NCBI GenBank assembly: GCA_003224075.1
Contig: QHYF01000012.1
Location: 1 to 18,789, forward strand
Direction: 5' to 3'
DNA length: 18,789 nucleotides
From: Acidobacteriota bacterium
GTDB lineage: Bacteria > Acidobacteriota > Terriglobia > Acidiferrales > UBA7541
The notes beneath the pieces are model-generated. The model did not search any database and had not been told where the DNA came from. It saw nothing but the letters and a program-made list of their open reading frames with translations. Each line of letters opens with the position of its first letter. The first letter of the stretch is position 1. Shown piece by piece: positions 1 through 6,275 of this stretch. The translations under genes and the position numbers were made by a program.

Positions 1-394
1 CTTTCTTCATGGCAACCACTGACATGGCAAGAACTGACTTTCCATCCTCGGCAAGCTTACCGCGCACGAGAACGCGGTCGCCAGGTTGGAGGTCTTGCAA
101 CTGGATAGGCGCGGCGTCCTTCAAATCTTTTTGTCCGGGCGCGATTCGAAGGAGTTTGGCAGCGTCTTGAACCAGAACGGTCACGTCAACACCCGCATCG
201 TTTGTCAACGTAATGGTATTCCCTGAAATCGACTTGATAGTTCCCACAGGGCGCGCGGCGGCCGTCTGGGCGGAGGGCTGCTGCCCGGCCTGAGGCTGAG
301 CAGCCTGGGCAAAGCCCCTATTCCCTGCGAATAAGCCCAGGCAAATCACGGCAATCGCACTCAGTTCTCGATTCACAGGCTTCCGAATTCCCAT
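1..394 (-). CDS. Secreted DUF5666-like protein, 3' end cut by window edge
   Basis: This is a partial gene; about 131 N-terminal residues are visible and the reading frame runs off position 1. The ATG at 394 follows a GAGG ribosome binding site with 8 nt spacing. Residues 1-30 look like a signal peptide (a few basic residues, hydrophobic AIAVICLGLFAG, cleavage near GFA-QA), so the protein is probably periplasmic or exported. A short Gln/Ala/Pro linker follows. From about residue 48 there is a small beta-rich module, GTIKSISGNTITLTND, then LQPGDRVLVRGKL and a final GKSVLA segment. This fits the DUF5666 / OB-like pattern of repeated 'G-x-I-x-S-I-x-G-N-x-I-T-L' strands, a family without a known biochemical role. 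It lies downstream of the selenocysteine tRNA across a 180-bp spacer and is probably transcribed separately. Function is unknown. Confidence 0.75.
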   Translation of the reverse strand, partial: MGIRKPVNRELSAIAVICLGLFAGNRGFAQAAQPQAGQQPSAQTAAARPVGTIKSISGNTITLTNDAGVDVTVLVQDAAKLLRIAPGQKDLKDAAPIQLQDLQPGDRVLVRGKLAEDGKSVLAMSVVAMKK

Positions 395-419
395 CTGGGA
401 TTCCTCACTCCTCCACATT

Positions 420-453
420 CTCTCAGTCCTGCTGGGCTCTCAGTCCTGCTGGG
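420..453. repeat. 17-bp tandem duplication
   Basis: The unit CTCTCAGTCCTGCTGGG occurs twice back to back (420-436 and 437-453) with no mismatch. It lies in the leader of the secreted DUF5666-like gene, 26 bp upstream of its start codon. It looks like a simple replication-slippage duplication; whether it is a binding site cannot be told from two copies. Confidence 0.8.
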
Positions 454-574
454 GGCAAATCTCTACGTCTAGCGCTCGAGCTTGCACGCTACAAGGGCAG
501 GTAAAACATTAGACGTAACGGGGGGAGAAAAATGTTACACGCTTGGTGTTTGCTATCTGTAAATTAATGAGTCG

Positions 575-673
575 TGGCGGAAGCGTGTGGGAGTCGAACC
601 CACCTCTCGCGCCGCGAAGGAGCGAGACAACGGCTTTGAAGACCGCGAGGACCACCGGGCCCCTTTCGCCTCC
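575..673 (-). tRNA. selC: tRNA-Sec (anticodon UCA), selenocysteine tRNA
   Basis: This RNA is charged with serine, converted to selenocysteine and used to read UGA in selenoprotein mRNAs. The minus strand folds as follows: acceptor GGAGGCGA against ACGCTTCC (8 positions, the last an A-A mismatch, one G-T wobble), a 6-bp D stem GGGGCC/GGTCCT closing a CGGT loop, and an anticodon arm GCGGT-CTTCAAA-GCCGT with UCA anticodon. A long variable arm with stem TCTCGC/GCGAGA follows, then T arm GTGGG-TTCGACT-CCCAC, discriminator G and an encoded CCA. The long D stem, 4-nt D loop, long variable arm, 99-nt length and UCA anticodon are hallmarks of tRNA-Sec and separate it from tRNA-Ser or a suppressor. No selA, selB or selD is visible in this window. 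Confidence 0.95.
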
Positions 674-679
674 GCGAGC

Positions 680-685
680 AGTATA
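680..685 (-). promoter_or_regulatory. Putative -10 box of the tRNA-Sec gene
   Basis: The minus strand has TATACT (5 of 6 matches to TATAAT) with only 6 nt between it and the first base of tRNA-Sec. The usual 5-9 nt distance would put the transcription start at or within a couple of bases of the mature 5' end. No convincing -35 hexamer is seen 16-18 bp upstream. Confidence 0.45.
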
Positions 686-724
686 GCTTGGATCTCCACG
701 CTGGACCGTCGAGTGCCCCGTGAG

Positions 725-739
725 CTCGACAGGGTCGAG
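725..739 (-). other. Small perfect hairpin in the spacer between the cyclase-like gene and tRNA-Sec
   Basis: CTCGAC and GTCGAG form a perfect 6-bp stem around a 3-nt loop, 85 nt past the stop codon of the cyclase-like gene. It has no U tract, so an intrinsic terminator is doubtful. The remaining 674-823 spacer holds only the candidate -10 box of the tRNA. Confidence 0.3.
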
Positions 740-823
740 GCATGCTGGTTACTCGTGGAAAGCTCTGCTTGTGACTGCGGCGACCACGAACCTTGAATTT
801 CGGTACGCAGCGTGAAGGAGAGG

Positions 824-3310
824 TTAGACGCGCTGAGAAACCACGGCGGCAGTTTGATTGGTCCGGATTAATGCAGCAACGAGATCGTAGAGGGCCGGGC
901 TGGTGCAAACTTCGTAGTAAGCATGCGAGGAGGCGCCGCCGATTTTTCCGTCAGGGAGCAATTGCCGCGCCAGGCCCTTGCGCAATACCAGGAGTTCTAT
1001 GGATTCGCCGAGGGGAACCTCGCCGTAATAGAGAGTGACCTTCTCTTTTCCCCAGGGCATATCGACCTTGGTCTCGATGGAGTCAAGAGAAATTTCCTCC
1101 GAAAGCTTTTGGAAGCCTTCCTCGTTGAGTTCGATTCCGTTCATGTTGTAACGGACGAGGAATTCGTCCAACTCTTCCGCCGACGCGCCTTCCATGACAT
1201 TCAGGAATTGAAAGACCGAAAAGTGAGATTTCTGTCTGGCGAGCATGCGCTTGGCGAGCTTAGCGCAGCCGGAAAGGCGGTCGGAGAGATTCAGCGCTTT
1301 CGAGATCATGATGCGCGAATCGCCGTCGGTCCAGTAGGTCGGCGCGGAGCCTTGATAGGCAACGCCCAGGCCGAGTTCCAGAGCCGGGAGATCACTTGTC
1401 GAGGCGCTCTCATTGTAGGAATTGCAGACGGCCAGAATCTGGCGCGAAAGGGCGCAGGCCTTGGCCACGGAGCGCGCATACGTCAGCGTGGCCTCCGTTT
1501 CGAAAATCGCGAGGATGATCGCGTCGCCCTCGATAAACACTTTCTTCGCCGAAAAGCGGTCCAGGAGCTTTTTAACGGGCTCGTGCAAATTCAAGCTGAA
1601 GTGCGAAGCCGGGCTCAGCCCGCGCGACAACAGGTCCTGCGTCATCTTTGTGGAACCGCGCACATCGGCTTTGATGATCACATGCGATATGACATTGTCC
1701 TGCTCCGGCCTGGCTTCGTCGAGAAGCACGCATTCGTACAAACGGTTATTCATCCGGGAGAGTTCGCGCGCTTTTTCGGTGGTGACTAGGTTGATGCGCT
1801 CCATGCAGGTGGTCAGGTGATCGGCATCATGGAGATCGCGCCGCAGATGCAGGAAGTCCGTGGCGAAGCGAAGCACGAGCGCCTGCATCTCCTCGCGGGA
1901 GTAGCGCCGGATCTTTCTCGAGAGTTCCTCGATGGCCTTGATCGACAACTGCTTCGCGGGCACCTGCTTGACCACCTGCTCGACGCGCTTCAGCTCTTCT
2001 TTCGAGACCAGCGCCTTGCGGAGTTGCTGCAAGTGGACGGGCGGACAGTAATCGGCGGCGATCGGGCGGATTTCATAGCTGGCGAGAACGTGGTACAGGA
2101 CTTCCTCTTGCTCGAGGCGGTCAAGTAAGCGCAACAGCAGCCGGGCGCGAAGAGGCGCTTCCGCCCCGGCGGCAGAACCCGCGTCGAACAGGCGCGCCGC
2201 ATTCTCCGGCTCGTTGAGGTATTCACCCAGCTTCCCAGCGTGATCCTTGATGTGAAAATCGAGTTTCTGCCTGGTGGCGTCAATTAGCGGCCCTATTTCC
2301 TCCAGTTTGTACTCCTGATGCTTCACGCGGACTTCGATGTCATTCAGGGAGGCTTTCAGATCAGCCGGGGCATCCGAACTCAGAAGTTTGTTGAAGAATC
2401 CACCGCCTCGTTCGAGACGTTTCCGCGTATTTTCAAGCTGCTCTTCAAGGCCCGCGATTTCATTGCGAATCGTCTGCGCGGATTCCAACAGCGCGGTGTG
2501 CGCCTGGATTGCCTCCGTATGGGCGGGTTCCTGGTTGACGGTAATGCCCGCTTCGCGGAGGAAATCCTGAAAGAGCGCGTCCATGGCCTCAAAGCGATCC
2601 GGGTCGCGAACGTAATTCCCAAGCAGGACATAGTGCTCGAGAAAGTAGACGTCGTCCTTTCCACCGTCGAGGAAAATAATGCGATTTTTGCAAAGTTCGT
2701 AAAATGCCGCGAAGTCTTCTCCAAAGAGTGCGCGCCGAGTCTTCGAAATAATGTTGTCCTCGACGTCCGCGACAATCTGCGCCACCTGTTGGCCCACACG
2801 GCGGATGACGGCACGCCGCCCGGACTGCAATTCCGACAGCCGCGCCTTGATGACGTGCGCCTGCTGGCTGCGTTCGAAATGTTCGCCCCGCTGCCGGATC
2901 CATTCCTTGCCTTCGTGAATCAAGTTGGCAAATTGATTGGCCATCTCCGAAGTAAGAAACTTCAGCAGGCCCAGCCGAAAGAGCAGGTCCATCTCGATGT
3001 TCTTGTGATATTTGGCCTGCGTCAGAGAACTCTGCAGAAGCTCAGTAAGCAGCTTCCGGAAGCCGCCGTGATCGGGCCCGCGGGTCGCGCGAAGATCTAT
3101 GCCGGAAAAGTAGGTCCTGCTGGTGTGCTGGCGAATGAGGTCGAAAAGATAATCGCGGGCGACCTGGACGAATCTGGGACTCAGGAAGACGTCGTGATGG
3201 ATATTATCCACGCCGATCGCCAGCGATCCCATGGGGACGGTGACGTCGTAGCTGTTGAGTTCGATCCGGGCCGCTTCGGTTGCGCTGGGTGATGAGGATT
3301 CGTTGGCCAT
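824..3310 (-). CDS. Large coiled-coil protein with C-terminal class III nucleotidyl-cyclase-like domain
   Basis: The product is 828 aa from the ATG at 3310; an in-frame TTG at 3364 would add 18 residues, but neither start has a clear ribosome binding site. No signal peptide or membrane segment is visible, so it is probably cytoplasmic. Residues 1-250 are mostly helical and unrecognised; about 265-370 is Glu/Lys/Leu-rich and likely coiled coil (ASLNDIEVRVKHQEYKLEEI), followed by more helices to about 535. From about 543 a cyclase homology domain appears: ADVRGST (metal Asp549), IEGDAIILAIF (metal Asp596) and ALNLSDRLSG (Asn674 and Arg678, the transition-state pair). The residues that normally select adenine or guanine are not canonical (Phe592 and a hydrophobic Ile near 667). 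It may make a cyclic nucleotide, use an unusual substrate, or be a sensor that has lost activity. It stands 119 nt downstream of tsaE, so probably outside that unit. Confidence 0.85.
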   Translation of the reverse strand: MANESSSPSATEAARIELNSYDVTVPMGSLAIGVDNIHHDVFLSPRFVQVARDYLFDLIRQHTSRTYFSGIDLRATRGPDHGGFRKLLTELLQSSLTQAKYHKNIEMDLLFRLGLLKFLTSEMANQFANLIHEGKEWIRQRGEHFERSQQAHVIKARLSELQSGRRAVIRRVGQQVAQIVADVEDNIISKTRRALFGEDFAAFYELCKNRIIFLDGGKDDVYFLEHYVLLGNYVRDPDRFEAMDALFQDFLREAGITVNQEPAHTEAIQAHTALLESAQTIRNEIAGLEEQLENTRKRLERGGGFFNKLLSSDAPADLKASLNDIEVRVKHQEYKLEEIGPLIDATRQKLDFHIKDHAGKLGEYLNEPENAARLFDAGSAAGAEAPLRARLLLRLLDRLEQEEVLYHVLASYEIRPIAADYCPPVHLQQLRKALVSKEELKRVEQVVKQVPAKQLSIKAIEELSRKIRRYSREEMQALVLRFATDFLHLRRDLHDADHLTTCMERINLVTTEKARELSRMNNRLYECVLLDEARPEQDNVISHVIIKADVRGSTKMTQDLLSRGLSPASHFSLNLHEPVKKLLDRFSAKKVFIEGDAIILAIFETEATLTYARSVAKACALSRQILAVCNSYNESASTSDLPALELGLGVAYQGSAPTYWTDGDSRIMISKALNLSDRLSGCAKLAKRMLARQKSHFSVFQFLNVMEGASAEELDEFLVRYNMNGIELNEEGFQKLSEEISLDSIETKVDMPWGKEKVTLYYGEVPLGESIELLVLRKGLARQLLPDGKIGGASSHAYYEVCTSPALYDLVAALIRTNQTAAVVSQRV

Positions 3311-3429
3311 GAACTTTGCCAGAAGGGCTCTTTTTACGTTAGCAGCGGCAATAGGGCCGGGCAAGGAATCCGGATGGGGTCCGTAACGAGAGAGTAAGGG
3401 GAGAGCCTGCAGGAGGGGCTTGTCGGACC

Positions 3430-3849
3430 TTACAAGACGGTGATGCGGCGGGCATCGCCCCCGAGATGCTCAAGCCGGACGCGAAGCTGCGGCCAGGGAG
3501 CCCGCAGAGGAAACCTTTCCGACCACTCCAGAATAGCGACGGAGGGAGAGGTGAACATATCCTCCATACCGAGGGTCTCAAAATCGTGAAAATTCTCAAT
3601 GCGGTATAAATCGGCGTGGTAAACCTTAGGTTTCTTCCCGTAAATGTGAACGAGGGTGAAGGTGGGGCTGGTAACGTCGTCTTCGCGTGCGGCGCCCAGG
3701 CCGGCAACGATGCCTTTGGTAAGCGTCGTTTTGCCCGTCCCCAGATCGCCAGTGAGAAGTACCAAGACGGGAGCCTTCACACGCTTGGCGAATTGCCTGC
3801 CCCAGTTCGTGGTCTCTTCGGCCGAATGAGTGATGACCTCTTCAGGCAC
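3430..3849 (-). CDS. tsaE: tRNA threonylcarbamoyladenosine biosynthesis ATPase TsaE
   Basis: TsaE is the ATPase partner of TsaB and TsaD in making N6-threonylcarbamoyladenosine at position 37 of ANN-decoding tRNAs, in the cytoplasm. The 139-aa product has a Walker A loop GDLGTGKTT at residues 34-42, SPTFTLV at 61-67, YHADLYR at 77-83 and ILEWSER at 106-112, all typical of the family, whose members are usually about 150 aa. I chose the GTG at 3849 over the longer in-frame ATG at 3981. The GTG is preceded by AAGGAG at 10 nt spacing, homology starts right there, and the extra 44 residues would be basic junk read across the end of the upstream gene. The start overlaps the stop of the NAD(P)HX repair gene by 8 bp (GTGCCTGA), indicating coupled translation. 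The nnr-tsaE order is also found in E. coli (yjeF-yjeE). Confidence 0.93.
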   Translation of the reverse strand: MPEEVITHSAEETTNWGRQFAKRVKAPVLVLLTGDLGTGKTTLTKGIVAGLGAAREDDVTSPTFTLVHIYGKKPKVYHADLYRIENFHDFETLGMEDMFTSPSVAILEWSERFPLRAPWPQLRVRLEHLGGDARRITVL

Positions 3850-5452
3850 TCTGCCGTAACTCCTTGATAAAGCGGCGGTAAGTGCCGGGAAAGGCCTCGG
3901 CAATCTCTCCCGCCAGGAGGGATGCCTCTTCCTTTTCGGTCGAAGCTTCATCGGCCGCCCGGCCATGCAGGTAAACTCCAAGGGCCAACGAGCGCTCCCA
4001 ATGCGCCACGCCGAACTGCGAGGCCATTCCGGCCAGGATGCCAGTTAAAACATCTCCTGACCCACCTTTGGCCATTCCGGGGTTGCCTGTCGTGTTCACG
4101 AAGGCGCGCCCATCGGGACAGGCCAGAATTGTATGGAACCCCTTGAGGATTACATGGGCTTTCCAGTCAGCGGCTGCTTTCAACGCGACCCCCAAACGGT
4201 CGGCTTGCACTTTTTCAGTTGAAATGCCGCAAAGGCGTGCCATCTCGCCGGGATGCGGGGTTATTGCCAGATACCGCGTCTTCCTCTTGGCCAAGTGCGA
4301 GGCGCGGCCGGCAAAGGCGTTTAATCCATCCGCATCGAGGATGACCGGGAGACCGGATTGCTGAACGACCGATGTGACGTACTTCTGTGTTTCTTTATCC
4401 GTTCCAAGCCCAGGGCCGACCGCCAGAAGCGTCTTGCCTTTCCAAAGCTCGCGAAACCGATGGCCCTTCAGATTCGAGGCGGAAACTGTGCCCAACTTGG
4501 TGGAGATAAGCGGCACCGTCATGATTTCGGGCTGTCCAGACGCGACGATAGGGAGCACGCTGTCTGGCGTCGCGATTGTGACCAGTCCAGCCCCGGCGCG
4601 AAGCGCGCCGCGTCCCGCCAGAATGGCTGCGCCGGACTTCCCCATTGACCCCGCAACGAGGAGGACATGTCCATAACTCCCCTTGTGGGAATCGATTCTC
4701 CGCACCAAGGGTAGATCCCGAAATTCTTCCGGCTCGAGCCACCTCACGTTTCCCTTGCCAATTCCCTCAATCAGTTCGCGAGGCGAGCCGATCTGCCGCA
4801 CCAGGAGTCTTCCACAGCATGCGGCTTCCTTGGAAACAAGCTGGCCGATCTTGGGAGCGGTGAACGTCACCGTGGCGTGGGCGCGCACAACGGACCCCTG
4901 AGCGTCCTCGCCATCGGAGGGCAGTCCCGAAGGGATATCTAAAGCGAGAATCGACTGGGGATGGATTGACGTCGCACCGCGGGAAATCTTGTTGAGGTCT
5001 TCGATCACCGAAGCAAGGGTTCCTTCGACCTTGCCTTTCAGACCCGTTCCGAGCAGGGCATCGACAATCACGTGCGATTTCGCCACCTGACCTCGTGCTG
5101 TTTCCCAATCGGCGGGGCCGCCGATGGTTTGTATAGCTGCGCCCGAATCCTTGAGACGCAGAAAATTCTTAGCGGCATCCCCGCGGAGAGTACCAGCCTC
5201 GGCAAAAAGATAGACGCCGGGCTTTAGGCCCGTCTCCTGAAGGAACCGAGCAACGACAAAACCATCGCCGCCATTGTTGCCTTTGCCACAGAGAACCGCG
5301 GCGTGACTCGTTGCAACGTCACCGTATGCGGAGCGAAGGAAATCGAACACATTCGTTCCAGCATTCTCCATCAATTGAAGACTGGGAATGCCGCAGCGTT
5401 CAGTAGTAAGGCGGTCCACCTCGCGCATTTCGGCAGCGGTGAGAGCTTTCAT
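3842..5452 (-). CDS. nnr: Bifunctional NAD(P)H-hydrate epimerase / ADP-dependent NAD(P)H-hydrate dehydratase
   Basis: The enzyme repairs NADHX and NADPHX, damaged hydrated cofactors: the N-terminal domain interconverts the R and S epimers and the C-terminal domain dehydrates the S form using ADP. At 536 aa it has the standard fused length. The YjeF_N epimerase part (about 1-225) shows MENAG at 28-32, GKGNNGGDG at 56-64, DALLGTGL at 131-138 and LDIPSG at 171-176. The ribokinase-like dehydratase part (about 250-530) shows HKGSYGHVLLVAGS at 256-269, AVGPGLGTD at 344-352, DADGLNA at 373-379, TPHPGEMARL at 398-407 and NPGMAKGGSGDVLTG at 457-471. These are the expected substrate and ADP-binding motifs. 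It starts 18 nt after the dehydrogenase gene and overlaps tsaE by 8 bp, so the three form one operon. The ribosome binding site is weak, consistent with coupling. Confidence 0.95.
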   Translation of the reverse strand: MKALTAAEMREVDRLTTERCGIPSLQLMENAGTNVFDFLRSAYGDVATSHAAVLCGKGNNGGDGFVVARFLQETGLKPGVYLFAEAGTLRGDAAKNFLRLKDSGAAIQTIGGPADWETARGQVAKSHVIVDALLGTGLKGKVEGTLASVIEDLNKISRGATSIHPQSILALDIPSGLPSDGEDAQGSVVRAHATVTFTAPKIGQLVSKEAACCGRLLVRQIGSPRELIEGIGKGNVRWLEPEEFRDLPLVRRIDSHKGSYGHVLLVAGSMGKSGAAILAGRGALRAGAGLVTIATPDSVLPIVASGQPEIMTVPLISTKLGTVSASNLKGHRFRELWKGKTLLAVGPGLGTDKETQKYVTSVVQQSGLPVILDADGLNAFAGRASHLAKRKTRYLAITPHPGEMARLCGISTEKVQADRLGVALKAAADWKAHVILKGFHTILACPDGRAFVNTTGNPGMAKGGSGDVLTGILAGMASQFGVAHWERSLALGVYLHGRAADEASTEKEEASLLAGEIAEAFPGTYRRFIKELRQSA

Positions 5453-5470
5453 GAGAGGCTCATGACGTCA

Positions 5471-6214
5471 TCAGAGCATCCAGCCGCCGCTGACATTCAT
5501 AACCTGCCCGGTCACGTATTCGGCTTCTTCGGAGGCGAAAAACGCCACGGTAGCGGCAACGTCTTCGACCGTAGGGGGGCGCCCAATCGGAAAACGCGCG
5601 TCGCGAATCCGCCGTGCTTCTTCCACAGTCAGGTCATTCTCGTCAATGCTGGAAGGATTTACGACATTTACGGTGATCCCGTTCTTGGCCTCCTCCAGCG
5701 CTAACGAGCGGGATAACGCGACGACAGCAGCCTTCGCCGCGGCGTAAGCGGAAATTTTCGCCTGGCCGAACGCCCGCTCCGCGCCAACGGCGCCCAAATT
5801 GATGATCCGGCCCCAGCGTGTTTTGCGCATGTGCGGCAGCACGGCCCGGCACATATACAAAACGGTGAGAAGATTCGAGGTGAAAATGCTCTGCCAGTCT
5901 TGCAGCGAGGACTCCGCGAGCGTACCCCAGCGAAAATCTCCCACATTGTTGACGATGATATCGACTCGCCCGAAGCGGTCGACAACTGTTTTAGTCAACT
6001 GATCGCAGCGTCCGGCATCCGTAATGTCCGTCTCGACCGCGACGCAATCCGCGCCATTCGCCTGCAACTGACGCAGCGTCTGTCGGGCCGCGACTTTGTT
6101 GGAGCGATAGGCAATGGCAATGCGCGCGCCATCCTGCGCCAGCCGCAACGCAAGCCCCCGGCCAATCCCCCTGCTCCCACCCGTCACCAGCGCCACCCGA
6201 TTGCGAAGCGACAT
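5471..6214 (-). CDS. FabG-like short-chain dehydrogenase/reductase
   Basis: A 247-aa classical SDR, probably a cytoplasmic NAD(P)-dependent oxidoreductase. The Rossmann loop TGGSRGIG is at 11-18, with YRSN at 36-39 favouring NADP. The structural motif is NNVG at 89-92, the catalytic tetrad Asn is Asn114, and the active site is Tyr157-x-x-x-Lys161 (YAAAK). A C-terminal VTGQVMNVSGG matches the 3-oxoacyl-ACP reductase subgroup. One oddity: where the catalytic Ser is expected in 'I-x-S-V', the protein reads LGAVG (Ala142), and the stretch up to Tyr157 is two residues longer than in E. coli FabG. Substrate is therefore uncertain, and calling it FabG would overreach. A GGGGAG ribosome binding site lies just before the ATG. 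It heads the nnr-tsaE operon, 61 nt after the phosphatase gene. Confidence 0.88.
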   Translation of the reverse strand: MSLRNRVALVTGGSRGIGRGLALRLAQDGARIAIAYRSNKVAARQTLRQLQANGADCVAVETDITDAGRCDQLTKTVVDRFGRVDIIVNNVGDFRWGTLAESSLQDWQSIFTSNLLTVLYMCRAVLPHMRKTRWGRIINLGAVGAERAFGQAKISAYAAAKAAVVALSRSLALEEAKNGITVNVVNPSSIDENDLTVEEARRIRDARFPIGRPPTVEDVAATVAFFASEEAEYVTGQVMNVSGGWML

Positions 6215-6275
6215 TCTTCTCCCCAGTAAAATCTCTTGAAAAGATTTTCAGTATAGCCCAGCCGCACCAGAGGTA

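Noticed and set aside
923..1789. 288-codon plus-strand open frame opposite the cyclase domain
   Set aside because: The minus strand encodes clear cyclase motifs here; the plus-strand product is Arg-rich shadow sequence.
2318..3292. 324-codon plus-strand open frame opposite the cyclase-like gene
   Set aside because: It is the antisense of a long, well-formed coding region. Its translation has no recognisable domain, and long antisense frames are common in GC-rich genes.
3850..3981. N-terminal extension of TsaE
   Set aside because: It lies wholly within nnr in another frame, is basic and unlike TsaE, and a good ribosome binding site precedes the internal GTG.
5463..5470. TGACGTCA perfect 8-bp palindrome between the SDR stop and the nnr start
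   Set aside because: A single 8-bp palindrome in a short operon gap is not enough to call an operator.
6228..6248. AT-rich inverted repeat AAAATCT/AGATTTT upstream of the SDR gene
   Set aside because: A 7-bp AT stem is weak, there is no U tract following it, and it sits just before a ribosome binding site; chance is likely.
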